Origin: Seriola aureovittata
Lineage: Eukaryota > Chordata > Actinopteri > Carangiformes > Carangidae
DNA length: 64,000 nucleotides
Reading direction: 5' to 3'
Assembly (NCBI RefSeq): GCF_021018895.1
Contig: NC_079384.1
Coordinates: 15,453,140 to 15,517,139, forward strand
Shown here: piece after piece, positions 51,721 to 64,000 of the stretch
Layout of the letters: each line of letters begins with the position of its first letter
How positions within the stretch are numbered: position 1 is the first letter of the stretch
The notes under the pieces: model-generated
Database searches by the model: none
What the model was told of the DNA's origin: nothing
The model's input: the letters and a program-made list of their open reading frames with translations, nothing else
Position numbers and translations under genes: made by a program

Positions 51721-53494
51721 CAGAATACAAACAGATCTAAGGGTTCTACAGAAAAACAACTAGAATTTTGGCATTAGATGCTTAGGACAGTTCAATCTAT
51801 TCATTTCCGTCACTGAGAAAAGAGCAATATTTATTTCACAGTATCTGCAGCGGAGGTGAAAGAACAAACAGGAGGCATGCCTGGGTCTGGAATGCTGCAT
51901 ATGGACAGCTGGCAGATGTTTTGGGGGTTCCTTGCCCTCTGCGATGCTTTGATGTGATGATATGATCTGGGATCATCTGGTGTGATTAGACATGAAAAGC
52001 TAAGATTGTTTGCACTGTTTAATTCATTAGAGAGAAAATCAAGAAAAACAGGACAAACAAAATCATATAACCTATGATCCAGACATATTATCACAATTGA
52101 GAAGTCCATATTCTCATGTCTGTACAGTGACTCATGCATGGTTACAGAATCATTACATTTTTCTTCAGACCTTCAAAAGAAAAGACAAGTTGAAACTACC
52201 CATACTTCTTGGTCTTCTAAATACCAGAACTGCACTATCCTGCTGCTATACATTAAAGTCTCCTTTGGTTCTTCCTGGGCTGGAGGCTGCAATACTCTGT
52301 CTGGCCAAAGAGTGGATCACGTCTCCCTTTCAGCTGTGTGCTGTACCCACACATCTTCTCCCTCTCTTTATAGTGGTCTGTGTAGAGCACTTGGCAGCAG
52401 TTCAGCTGGCACAGCTTCTCTCTTGATTAATGGCCTGAGTGTGAGACAGTGAAGTGCTAAACTGTCCTCATGTTAATCAGCCAATTAATGCCGTGCAGAG
52501 CTGCATTACCTCTGCCCTGCCGATAATCAGTCCCTTTGCCTGTGAAGATATGGGTAGGATCTGGGAAAGCTTACTGCAAGGCAGAGGCATGCTATACTGC
52601 CGCTGCCTGGGCCACGAAGTGAGGGAAAGAGAGGTGGAACAAAAAGAGGATGAAGTTTGAAAATGGAGAAAAACAAAGGGCTAAAGGTAGAGAATAATCT
52701 TACACTGCTTTTCTTCCAGCTCGTCTGATCAAAGGAGGTTTTGGCAGCTGCTGCTTTACCTCCATAAAGAAAAGTTTCTGGTGCAAAACTAAAGATAAAT
52801 GAGCGTCGTCTATTTTTGCTCCGCACAGAAGACCGTCTTAAACCACTAAGGCAGGAAGCCTGGGGGAATATGTGCCTTTTTGTTTAGAAGTAATGCCATA
52901 GTTCATCATGCATGTCTTGTGTGTCGTATCACATCACTGTTTTCATCATTTATGCTGCATCGTGACCAAGCCACAGTGCCTCCCAGTGTGAGGGAGGACT
53001 CCGGTTACAAGCCATACGCACGGTGGATGGAAGTGAGCATGACAACAAATCTTAAGGTCTTATGGATCAAGAAACTCTCTCTTGGAACGAGATATATTTC
53101 ATTACAGGTTATATTTATTTAATGTCACAATGTAGAACCTCTGGATAAACCTTGTAGCTAAATCCTTTGGTGAAATGGCTTGAAGTTTGAATATTAATCT
53201 TGAGAAATGGTTTGGTATCATTTGCCAAAAAGCCAGACACTGGGCCATGCTAGCTGACACATTCATTTTCATTCCACTGTAAACATATCAACTGTGCAAA
53301 CAAGACAAATTCCTTTGTTGGAGAGCTGGCCAGCCATATCTCCAGTCTCCGCCTGATAAGTTAACGCTCTTACTAATGAGGGCATATCACTCCAGTTTCT
53401 GATTACCATTAACTGTGCACACACTTGAGTGCTTTCCATTCAGTCTTGCATACTGTGGGAAAACATATCAGTGAAAGCTGAATACATAGAACTG

Positions 53495-53497
<3 letters not shown>

Positions 53498-53539
<42 letters not shown>

Positions 53540-53547
53540 CGTGTGTG
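53498..53547. repeat. (GT)n microsatellite
   Basis: GT tract of about 20 units ending in GCGTGCGTGTG. Confidence 0.95.
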
Positions 53548-53721
53548 GTCACTTGTTTAAAGAGAAATAAACAGTCCTTTCCACCATCAGTGGGCATTTG
53601 CAAATAACTGCAAGGGTGCGACTGACATGACAAGCAGTTTGAAAGCCTCTCGACAGTTTGGGTGCATGACGGTGTGTATGTCTGAGAGAATGTGAGTGTT
53701 TAGATTTTTTTTTTTCCACAG

Positions 53722-54058
53722 CTGTGTTCGACCACAAGGAGACTGCAGAGGGTGTTAATACTGCTGTGATATGACTGGTCCCTGAAGATCGGGAAGAACT
53801 GCACTCTTTGGAAGTTAGAGGTGATAAGGAGTGGATGCATATGAAGGCCCTCACTGTTCTCTCAAACATGACAGCAGCCATCAGCACCTCTGGAATATTT
53901 GGATTTGCAGCAGTGACCCGTGGCAAAATCCACCCCTTCATCTCGACAGGCTCATTCAACAAGCCTTTCAAATCGAAATGATGAGGCCCTCGGAAGAAGA
54001 CAGCAACACAGTGAGGTCTAGATCTGTGTGCAACCAGTGTTTTGCCCACTCCTCATAG
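53722..54058. other. Unexplained complex block with open frames on both strands
   Basis: Follows a T-tract and CCACAG that resembles a plus-strand splice acceptor (AG at 53720-53721). The minus strand is open for 166 codons from 54049 into the microsatellite, and the plus strand for 75 codons (53831-54058). I recognise no domain in either. The frame ends in a GT-repeat artefact, so the coding case is weak. A conserved regulatory block or a lncRNA exon is at least as likely. Confidence 0.2.
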
Positions 54059-55876
54059 CATTACCTTATAAAGACATTACATGTAAATTCTGGATGAAGG
54101 TCAACTACCTATTAATCTTTCAATAAGCTAAACTGTTAGGTAATCCTCAAGATGCCTGTCATGACATGTAATGTAAAGAGCAGAACAGACAGCTGTGATT
54201 TGCAGGATTTAACATGAAATTAATCTATTTTATTAGTTTCTGATACTTGACAACACGTACGCCACATTATGAGTAAACTATAACAAACCTGATTATTCAG
54301 TTTGTATGTGTTCTTTTTTTTTATCTCCGGTTTCTATCAAGTACTTTGGCTTGCTGGGACATTGCTCACAGGTTTCATGCTGCCTACTTTTCTTCCAAGG
54401 TAAAGTAATTTCTGAAAACTTCCCACAGATCCTACTAAGTAAACACAAAGTAACACAAGCTTTACATTGTTTAATCGGCATCTTTGTTCTCCCTCCCTTT
54501 CTGCTCACTAACATGTTCTGTAAACTACACTTCTGATAACACACATGCAGCTCAGGTTGGTGCAGAGCAGTTCACGTTCAGGGACAAGGCATGAGAAAAA
54601 CTGTAAGGAAAGTATTCTCATGTGATACATGTGCAAAGAACTTTTCTTTAAAACACTTTGTCTCTTCACTCTCTACAGTGAAGCAAACCTACTATAAAAC
54701 TGGATCACATCCTACAGAGCTTGACAACCACTTCCTTCTTGACCCAAATAGGAAAAGACAAAAAGAGCACAGGGTAAATGACCTTATGAAGTAGAAGGGA
54801 GAACTCCTCAACCATTAGTTTGAAAATAAGAAACACCGTCCAACTGTTGGATTTCCTGATTATAAACAAGAAAGAGTTGCGGTTTCCTGGTGTGCTAACA
54901 CTCTTCTTCTTAGCTTCATGCTTTTGAGTGACAGGAAACAGAATAAGGAAAAAAGTGAACTATGTTTATATGGAAGCAGAACATTTGCTGATACACCCAG
55001 CACAAGGGAGCAGACAGTAAACAGTGGCAAAAAAAAAAGCAGCAGGAGTAAATAATTTATCCATGAGTTTCAATCTTGTTTGCTGGAGCAAATGGGAGGA
55101 GACTGTATGAACAGGGTAACTAAGTTCCTGTCAGAGTCTGTCCTCCTCGTCTGCCAGCGCTTTACCCCCGAGACCCATCCCTCTCTCTACCATATTCTCA
55201 GTGTCTTCTCGCCTCTCTCGCCATCCCCTCAAGTGGAAAGGCAACCAGTTAGCTTTTCGAAGGGTTCGAGAAGTGAGTTGTCAACCATCTGTACCGTGAA
55301 CGTAACAGAAATTGTTCCTGTCAGGGTGTGGTGTGACACACTTTCCAGTGTGTCTGAGCGGGGAAACCTAAGTGCTGGGACAGTTCCTCAGAGCTAAGTA
55401 GCCAAAGAATGACACTAGTTTAGCAGAGATTATTGACAGAACACTGGACCACAATGGTTCAATTTTCCAACTTAATATCTGAAAATGTCAATTTACTGGT
55501 TTATTTAGTCTAAAACAAAGACTGTAGTAGGCTAGGTGATGAGAGGTGATGGTGTCTGAAATCTAAAGAAAAATTAACTCAACCATGTCATGGCATTTGC
55601 TTCCTAGGAGCATCATTTTGTCAGTCTTCTTAAAGCTGAGTTTAAAAGGTACAATTCTTTGTCTGCCTTACAGCATATTGCATAAAGGGCATAGCTCTTA
55701 AACAAAGAAAGCAATTTCAAAGTGGTAAAGTGCCATTAAAACTGTGGGCTGGTGAAATTGGAGGCACTCTTGCCCCACCCATCCTGTCTCCTCATAAGCA
55801 ATTATTACAGGAGAAGCATACAGATAAAAAGGTCTGGATGCAGGAGAAAAGTGCAAAAACATAGGATACCCCCCCA

Positions 55877-55894
55877 AACACACACGCACGCACG

Positions 55895-55985
<91 letters not shown>

Positions 55986-56001
55986 CACACACACACACAC
56001 A

Positions 56002-56044
<43 letters not shown>
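55877..56044. repeat. Interrupted (CA)n microsatellite, about 168 bp
   Basis: Begins with (CACG)n and CGCGCG near 55884-55905, then a long CA tract with single-base interruptions near 55984 and 56009. Confidence 0.97.
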
Positions 56045-56047
<3 letters not shown>

Positions 56048-58473
56048 GGACAAGCACATCTCAAACAGCGGAAATGTTTAATCCCTTGGATCTGGGTAAG
56101 TTAAACAAAGACATTCAGAGTAATGGGCATACAACCAGCTGTCTATCATTCTCATATGGATTAAAGCTGTGTGGGTGTAAAATGAATAGGTAGACAGCAA
56201 TGGGTACTTGAATAAGTGACTGTATGGGGACATTAATAGTTTTCAGTAAGTAAAACACAAACGTGACATGAGGCTTCAAGGGCTTTTTGTGTGTTCATGG
56301 CTGTTGTTCAGGAGGCCTGTGGGTAGGCAGACAATGCTCCAGAGGATGAATGCAGCATTGGGTCTGAATGATCATACAAGGCCTCTTTTATCACACGGTC
56401 CAAACATGTTTATGAGATGGAAAAATAAAATGCAGTTTACCTTGAGCCAGTAATTTAGGGAATGTATAAAACAACAAAGCCTTAATGACAGAAGCCACTT
56501 CAAAGCAGAGTGGAGTTATACAGCCACACTTACAGTAGATGTGTCATTTCCGTTTGCTGACGATGCAGCAATGTTTCTAAAAGCTGGCTTACAGGAGCCG
56601 TGGTATTGAGAGAAAACAGTTATTAAGACATAAAGCACAGAGGGGTAAAGTAGTGTTATTCTGTAGACATAAACAAAGAATTAAAAAACTAAGTGTGGTT
56701 TTACAATCCCTTTGTGATCCTCAGGTGGGGTTAGCTACAGAGAAAAAAGCACTGCCTCATATACAGAGTAGAAAGGGATAGGTGCAGTTAAAGGCATCAG
56801 AACCAGAGTTAGTAATGCATGTTCTAGCTGCACACCCAGAGACACACACTTTGATCTCTCTTGTGAGCAGTAATCAACAGTTACTACATGACAAAGTCTG
56901 ACATACAGACTGCCATGCCATCATATGGCTGCAGATCAAACAGACAAGGGTCCACACCCAACCCAGCAGGTGAGAGAGGAATGACTGGTGGTGAAGCGCA
57001 GGTGGACCAACACATGGACAGAACACAAGTAGTGCTACGCTCAAGAAGAGACACAAAGGCAGACTTAGCCCTTTTGCGCCTGTGTAATGCAGCCACCCCA
57101 TATAAAAGAAAGGCATGAAAGGGCAGGAGTCCATGCTCATATGCATGTATCAAAAAAATATTAATGAATTGACAGCAAAAATTAACCCAATGAAATTCAA
57201 CAAAAATAACCTAAAACTGAGGGAAAAAAAAAAAACAAAAACAAAGAGCCAAAAAGCAAAAATAGCTCTGGCCTTTTATCTTCTCAGCCTCACCCGACTG
57301 GAACCAGTCAGACAGCTTTCAATGAATAACAGACAAACATTAATATAAGATTAGACGGATAACAGCCATGAGTGCACCAAGTTTATCCTTCCTCCCTCAC
57401 CTGGACAGTGCCTGGTCACTCACTGCTTAGACCAATGATGCACACTTGTTTTCACTATGACTGCCTGACACATAATCTGACATCACTGGATACCCCTCAA
57501 CAAAACATAACCTTGTGTGATGTAAAATACATAACTCTGGATGAATTAACAGATCAACCAAAACTTTGGACTGAAATTAATGATTTAACACACAAAACTA
57601 TTAATGTTGGGAAACAGGTCTTTTCACTGCCTCATTACAGAAACTTTCAAAGCTTAGATTAATGCATGTTTCAGTGGAACAGGCATACTGTCCAGGCAGT
57701 GCAGTTTGCTTTATCTAATCACCTCAGGTGTACCTGTAACATACACAGTGAAACCACCTCCACCCTTTGTCCATATGCATTTAAGCAACGATAACACAAA
57801 TAACAGGAAGAGATATAATGTGGCTAAGAATGCATTCCAATGAATTAACTAAGGTTCACCTCTGAAAAGCATCAGCAGCTACATTAAGAGAACTTTGTGA
57901 GAGGGAACACAACTTTTTCATGAACCTGTATTATAATGAAACCCACTGGCAGGAGACATACTGCAGATTCATATAGTGCAGAAAAATGCGAAGCAATGCT
58001 ATATTTACAGTAGGAAAGCTTTTCTAAAAGTCAAACAACGTTAAATATAGTGTCACCTGCCCCTAACGCTGAAGAGTCTTACCACGATTACAATTGTCAC
58101 GACAATATAGCTATTATGAATATTTTTGCTTTTAAATGAGACTATTTTGAGCTCTTTCAACTGTTTGGGATATCCTGTGTGATTACATTATAAGGACTTG
58201 GGTGGCAGTTAAAAGTCAGGAAATATAATTTGCATAACAGTCACTGGAGACTAGTCCAGATCCCTTTTAAAATTTCAAGTAATAAAGGCTGAAAGCACAA
58301 AAACAATTACCCAAACTAAAGAGTAGTGACGGGAGTCTAAACCTAAAGGCGGCTGGTAAAGATGTGATATCGTCATAATGCTCAGCCAACACAGAGCACT
58401 TTACAACAGAATAGACGAGGTGAAGTGTAATGCATACTTGTTAAGAACAACCTATATTTAAAGGATAGAGGTG

Positions 58474-58501
58474 CTTTCTCCATAGTGAACAATGGAGAAA
58501 G
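58474..58501. repeat. Perfect 10-bp inverted repeat
   Basis: CTTTCTCCAT (58474-58483) pairs with ATGGAGAAAG (58492-58501) across an 8-nt loop. It is a small hairpin of unknown meaning. Confidence 0.7.
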
Positions 58502-58849
58502 AAAAATGTTCAAATCAGTCAAAGTCAAGTTGTGGCAAATAAACAAAAAAAGCAACAATCTCTTGATGTGTCAGTTTGCCAACAGGAAAATGACCAGCTG
58601 AACACATAAATGCTAATCTGGGTTTAATTAATCCTGCCACTAGCAAGCTTTAAGATAATACATCCCTCATTCAGCAAATGGCAAGATGGGAAGCCTAATG
58701 CATTTAACCCTTCATGTGCCTTTAAAAAAAGCTCACACCCCTAATCAGGTAAGTTAAAAACTCATGAATCACGGGACTTTACTGTAAAGCCCTACAAGAC
58801 AACCTTGTGATTTTGGGCTAAATAAATAAACTTCTCACCAAGATTTTGC

Positions 58850-59060
58850 ATCTATGAGACACACCCAAGACCTAGGGAAAGCCTTGGTGCATGCTGGTAA
58901 CCACTTTGTTTTCCGGCAATGATGCCCTTGCCCCAGAAGCTTCTCGGTTTGAATCAAATTAGCATGCAGTGTTGGCTCACGGGCACGCCATAAACAGGGC
59001 TGCTTTTGTTAATTATCCACGGATCTCAGTATTACAAAGAGTGTTCCCTACTTGCCTTTG
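58850..59060. promoter_or_regulatory. Candidate intronic conserved block
   Basis: Complex sequence with AATCAAATTAGCATGCAG near 58955 and TTTTGTTAATTATCCACG near 59005, typical of homeodomain-rich vertebrate enhancers. It ends before an A-run at 59104. Conservation cannot be tested here. Confidence 0.28.
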
Positions 59061-59103
59061 GCTAAGTTACCTTCAGATAGAGAGGGTAAACTTGAGTTCC
59101 ATG

Positions 59104-59124
59104 AAAAAAAAAAAAAAAAAAAAA
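59104..59124. repeat. A homopolymer, 21 nt
   Basis: Run of A in cox10 intron 4. No retroelement body is evident to its left. Confidence 0.85.
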
Positions 59125-61649
59125 CTGTACACAAATACATAAAAGTGATGTCTTAAAAAAGCAGATGCCCTAAATAGATTTCTTTTCTTGAATCGAAATT
59201 GAAGAATTAGGGCTGTAATCAGCCTTGCAAAAACACACCGTTTTCTACTTCTTCATTGTTTAGCTACAATAAAACCAGACAAACTGTCAGGTTTTTTATT
59301 CACAGGGAAAGTGTTTTTTCTTTAATTTATCTGCCCTTTATGTTTACAAAAGGTCTAAAACCAAGAGCTTGTGTTGTGTTATAAAGAATAGCACAGATAA
59401 CAGTGAGCTTAGGAGCCGTCTTTGTATCCACATGTACAATTATCCCCTCCTGTAATTAAATGGAAGATGGCAGGCCAAAGAATAGAAATCTAAATAACTA
59501 TTAAGTTTCAGCTCAATAGAAAACAGCAGGTCATTTCATGAAATTCTGTTATTCACTTCTCTGTTACTTATTTCAATACAATACTGTACCGCACATCAAA
59601 ACACTGTATGTATTCATTAGCATCACAAAAGATGTTCTCCATCATTGCTAAGTCATTGCTTTTCCTGTCATAATACTTTTACTTTCTTCTTGTCATGATT
59701 AGTGATTTTGAGCAGCCCAACTAAACAAAAACCATTTGGGCTGAGGCTTGGCAATACACAGTAATATTACATGCACTGAATAGGCATGCAAACCTCCGGC
59801 CTCGGTCTGCCAATGCTCAGCAGTGCAAAGGCTTGATGACAAGCAGAGAGGGCCACTTCTAAAATGAGTGCATCTTCAGCAACCCATTATCACCGTCCAC
59901 AATCTGCTTCAGTGTGACACTAGTGCCAGAGGGACAGTTTGTCCTCCAGACATACAGGGGCCACCACACTGACTGTCTCTATTCACTGATACGTCCAGGT
60001 TGCATCCTGGAGGTGCTGACATGCCACTATCTCTATCAGTGGGAAAGCAGGTCCAGAAATGTCAAAGGAAAGTGAAACTGAGATTGTTTATTCTAAAACA
60101 AATTCTGATAGAAATATGGTCCTAACCTGCTGACCCTAAACATTCAGACTCTACTTTTTACCTGCTGAAAACTCTGCTACAAGCAGCAATAACACTGTCT
60201 TAGTTGGTGAAATAACATTAACTCAGTTTGTATGAGATCAGCCATTGCCAAATGGAGTGTGAAGTGTAGAAAGGTTCACTGGTGCCAGACAGTGCTGAGG
60301 TGGGTGGTTTCTATCCCTCTGACTCAATGGTGTCTGCATCTCGCCTTGTTGGTCACTGAAGCCCATAATCACAGTGTTTTGTCAGAAACTAAAGGCTAAT
60401 CAGGGAGGTGTTGAGGAGATGCTCCACCTGCCCATCAGTCAGTCATGCTCATCCCCTCGGGTGAAGGCAACTCTATTGTGGTAAGGTGTGTTTGCCCAAA
60501 CAAGCTGTGACGTTGAAAGCTCAGAGAGACACTTTGCGTGTGAGTGGAAGTGCATCTCTCAAGTGTGATCTTCACAAAAGATGACGACATGTTGTGGACA
60601 GCCCTGTTTTCCTCTTTTGAAGTACTGAACCCTGTATTTAAAAAGGCATGAGTGGACTGTATGAATTGATTTGTTTTCTGACAGTGTCTATTTTTATCCT
60701 TTAAGCTAGCTATGTGTCCATGAAAAGGGAGAAGTGTAACTGATGTTGGGGTTCATGATCATTTCCCTAGAGTAAAAAAAAATATTAACAATCTGAACTG
60801 TTTTTTAAACCATGTGTTATCTCTGGTTGTCAGGCCAGAGGATGAAAACCAATGGAGTTTAATTTCAGAATGATGCAGCTACCATGTTAAAAACCTGAAT
60901 ATTACTGTTAATAGCATCTTAATATTTTGCCTTATAAAAGTAACATTTAATGGTTTTTAAGGTACATTTATTGGAGTCTTCAAATACTGAGCATTGGCTC
61001 ATAGTATTATATGTTTTATCATTTCATACAATATTATAACATTCTTTGAATTGTAGATAAATTATTAAAAAAAGATACGGAGAAAAACCTTGCTTTAGCT
61101 TTTTCAAATATTTCTCTAAATTCACTCCGCTGGACTCATTAAATTTGATAAGGCAGGTTTTATTGACTGTAAGAGGTGAGCTAAGGATTCATATCAGTGG
61201 GAAAGCTGTGCTGCTTAAAACGAGCATCATTCAAGTATTTCATTTGACGGTTGCTGTTGCCTGCCAAAAGTCTTTTTTTAAATGAATTGCCTCCAGCTCC
61301 ACGTCCATCTACTTTATTAAGTTTGTCCTGCACCTTAAAAATGTTTAAAATCAATGATTGGAACTTATAAAATGTTAACAGTGTCAATAGCGACGTTACA
61401 GACAGCTGGCTTTTGAAACGTTTACTTGAATTTAACACTAATATCAGAAGCTGAAATTTGTCACTGCTGCTTTGGCACTGGTTCTCAATACACAGAGCTT
61501 GTGTAAATATGACAGACAATTTCTTGACCACACACAAGACACTAAGTTAGTGATACAAGATAAAGAATACATTGCAACACTGATGCCAAAGTCTTCTAAA
61601 AGAATGGTGATTTTAAAAACACACACAAATAAAATTAACAATTAAAGAC

Positions 61650-62260
61650 ATTATTGGAAAGCAGAATATTATTAACATCCCTGTATCTCAGCCTGCCTGG
61701 CAACAGTATTTGCTCTTGCTCCCCTTCAGCATTAACTTGGGGGTATTTAATAGGTGGATTTACCCCTCATGTTATTATCAGAGGAAAGCATCTGTCTCCC
61801 ATCTGAGGCTGAGACTCAGTTGTACAGTTTGAAATAGATTGGCACCCCGTGGTTGACAAAGACAAAAGGGTTTAAAGAAATTAACTATTAAACAGGGCTG
61901 TCTAGTTAAATATTCATTTTAATCCATCAGCAAAAAAAAAAAAAAAAGAGAGAGATACCCATCAAGCCCTTTCCATGCCATCTTGCTGGGCAATTAAAAA
62001 GGAATTTCCAAACCCACTGACAGCTTGGTCGAGACCATCAAAACAAAAACTGAGAAAACTATCAATGTCAAAGATCAGCTTGCCCTTTTGTTTTAACTAA
62101 GCTCCTGGAAAACACGATCCTAAGAGCAGCGTCTGCACTAAGAAAGGGATCGCATTTGAGTTAAATCGCCCATTTGGCTAAGCTTCTGATGTGTCTGACC
62201 TTTAACTCCAAAAAGCCCAACACATAATCCTTTGACAGCCAAAACAGTTTTGAACAGTCA
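61650..62260. promoter_or_regulatory. Candidate conserved block(s) in cox10 intron 4
   Basis: Two complex stretches (about 61670-61910 and 61960-62250) separated by an A-run at 61931-61946. They have balanced composition and cores such as GGTATTTAATAGG, GGCAATTAAAAAGG and TTTTGTTTTAACTAAGC. No frame or repeat explains them. Purely a composition-based candidate. Confidence 0.25.
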
Positions 62261-62499
62261 ATTACAGTACCTAGCCAGTGGAACGAATATGACAAGCACT
62301 GATACTTTCACAACTCCATCTGCCTGAAGATATCTTTGAAGCTTTCCACACAAGAAAAACAAATACAGTGTGCCCTCAATATAGGGGTTATTTTGAAGGC
62401 ATCCACTGCAATTCATCAAATGGACTCTGTTATGAGAATGGTGGGGGGTAATTTGCGAGCAGAGTGAAAATAAATTGCACAAAAAGGATAGCAGTGTCA

Positions 62500-64000
62500 T
62501 CATGCAAGAGGTATTCTATGGCCCCCATTTGAAACCATATCTTCTGTTGCAACTTCTCAGTGGGGAACAGACACAAATCCAGTAGAAGGGTTTCACTGTC
62601 TTTGAAGAGCGCAATGGTTAGTGGGGCTATAAGGTCTTGTTACAACTAATGATCCTCTCAAGAGGTACCATGCTATGCGAGGTACCCTGAACTACAATGA
62701 GAGGAGCCCTATCCTTGAAAATTGTTGTGGCAGCCTTGACTGCGGAGGCCCAGCAATTCTGCCACCAACCAAGCCTGAGGCAGACACCACCACCTACTGT
62801 GCTGCTGATGGATCACTATCTACACCTTCAGTCTGTCTAAAGCAGTAACATAAAATATCTATGTAGGCGGCAAAGATCACTGTAATCACAGTCAACCATC
62901 TTAGAACTAAGTGGAGGATATCAAATGTACACTGCCGTATGAAAACCTACAGAAGGCAGTGGCTAACATGCTTACTTTGAGTCTACAGTGGTTGGGATGA
63001 TGCTACCTTTGCACGCAGTTGACATCTTTAAAAATACACTGGGCGATAACAGAGTTTTCAAGATAAAAATGTATTGCAGACGATGTTTTATTAGTGCCTA
63101 TTATTAACTGGCTTGTATTTAGAAGTTTGCTATGATTGCTGAACATTTTGCATATATATTTTGAATAAGACAACTTATCTGATTACTTTCTACTATGTAT
63201 AGAAAAGGCTACAATTCCTACAGAATTCACCTGATGTGGATTAAATCAAAGCTCAGAGGCAACTTTTAAACTCCATGGTCAGTGTTTCGTTTCAAATCAA
63301 ACACACTCCAGTCCAGATCCATAACACAAAATGTCACATTCCTAATACTTTCTGACACTGCAAAACAAACATTCTGCTATGCTGCTATTACCTAAATGTA
63401 GCCATGTAGTATTTGAGGACTCAGCTCATGAATTTGCCTCAGTGCAGTTCAAAACCTCCTTACAGATTTATGTATTACACTAGATATGCCGGGGGGTGGG
63501 GGGGTTAATATGTATAATAACATGAGGGAATTTCCAGGCTTGATTCAGATCAAACTCAGGTGGCAGCACACCAATCTGACCTTCCAAATGCTTAGATAAA
63601 TATGATTAACAAGATGACTGCCACTGCAAACAATACAGTGATGGAGATCAGAGATAAAGATATCAACTGCGAGAACAAGCCTGCATTGTAATGGCATGCT
63701 AGAAATTGTAATAGTGTGCTTGAAATAATAAACTGTGGTGTCAGTGGAACTTGACAATGCTTTTAAAGTTGAAAGCATGAGCTTAGAAGTAGAGGGTTTA
63801 TATAATGACATTGCACAGTGTAAACAGATTAAAATCATATCCAAGTGCTATCAATTTTAACTCTAATTTTGAAATAATCTGTATCAATGTCAAACCTGGT
63901 CAGTGAGCTTTTTTATATGGCTGTATTACAGTATTAGTTTTCTTTAAAAGGGTGTGTAGTATTGTATCTTTTAAAAAGGTTTGAAAAAGTACATCAAACG
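62500..64000. other. Intronic DNA at right edge
   Basis: A GC-richer patch at 62640-62830 (with an imperfect GAGGTACC/GAGGTACC direct repeat at 62661 and 62680) lies in AT-rich DNA. A G-run is at 63491-63504. Nothing supports an exon. Confidence 0.45.

Overview
The window is nuclear DNA from a ray-finned fish, most likely a percomorph teleost. The evidence is vertebrate exon-intron genes with short GT-AG-bounded exons, very long and pure CA/GT microsatellites, and dispersed repeats of the kind common in teleosts. No operons, RNA genes or CRISPR arrays are visible. Placement to species is not possible from the sequence.

Two protein-coding genes were found, both on the minus strand, so the story reads from high to low coordinates. 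(1) cox10, protoheme IX farnesyltransferase, occupies the right side. Its last three coding exons (46886-46956, 41908-42140 and 38370-38803) encode the C-terminal 245 residues. The upstream exons were not found, so intron 4 apparently runs beyond position 64000. (2) hs3st3b1, heparan sulfate glucosamine 3-O-sulfotransferase 3B1, is complete: exon 1 at 33224-33807, a 15.8 kb intron, and exon 2 at 16812-17430. Together they give a 400-residue type II Golgi enzyme. A likely TATA/CCAAT promoter lies at 34131-34227, and a likely poly(A) site at about 14225-14251. Order and orientation (cox10 upstream of hs3st3b1, same strand) match the human COX10-HS3ST3B1 pair on 17p12.

Layout: 1-14224 is non-coding DNA downstream of hs3st3b1, with a perfect 17-bp hairpin, a 337-bp pure (CA)n tract, degraded repeats, several blocks that look like conserved regulatory DNA, and a small CpG-bearing exon-like patch near 13.0-13.2 kb. 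14225-16811 is the probable 3' UTR. 17431-33223 is the hs3st3b1 intron, with a microsatellite cluster, G-rich and purine-rich tracts, and candidate regulatory blocks. 34230-37634 is the spacer between the genes. 37635-38369 is the probable cox10 3' UTR. cox10 intron 5 contains the clearest mobile element: a 1189-bp non-autonomous hAT-type transposon at 43770-44958 with an exact 8-bp target-site duplication. 46957-64000 is intron 4 of cox10.

The two genes are functionally unrelated: one makes heme O in the mitochondrial inner membrane, the other modifies heparan sulfate in the Golgi. Their linkage is ancestral synteny, not a pathway. I saw no previously undescribed coding system. The most interesting leftovers are the hAT element, the promoter/leader architecture of hs3st3b1, the hairpin near position 200, and a handful of unexplained complex non-coding blocks that comparative alignment could test.
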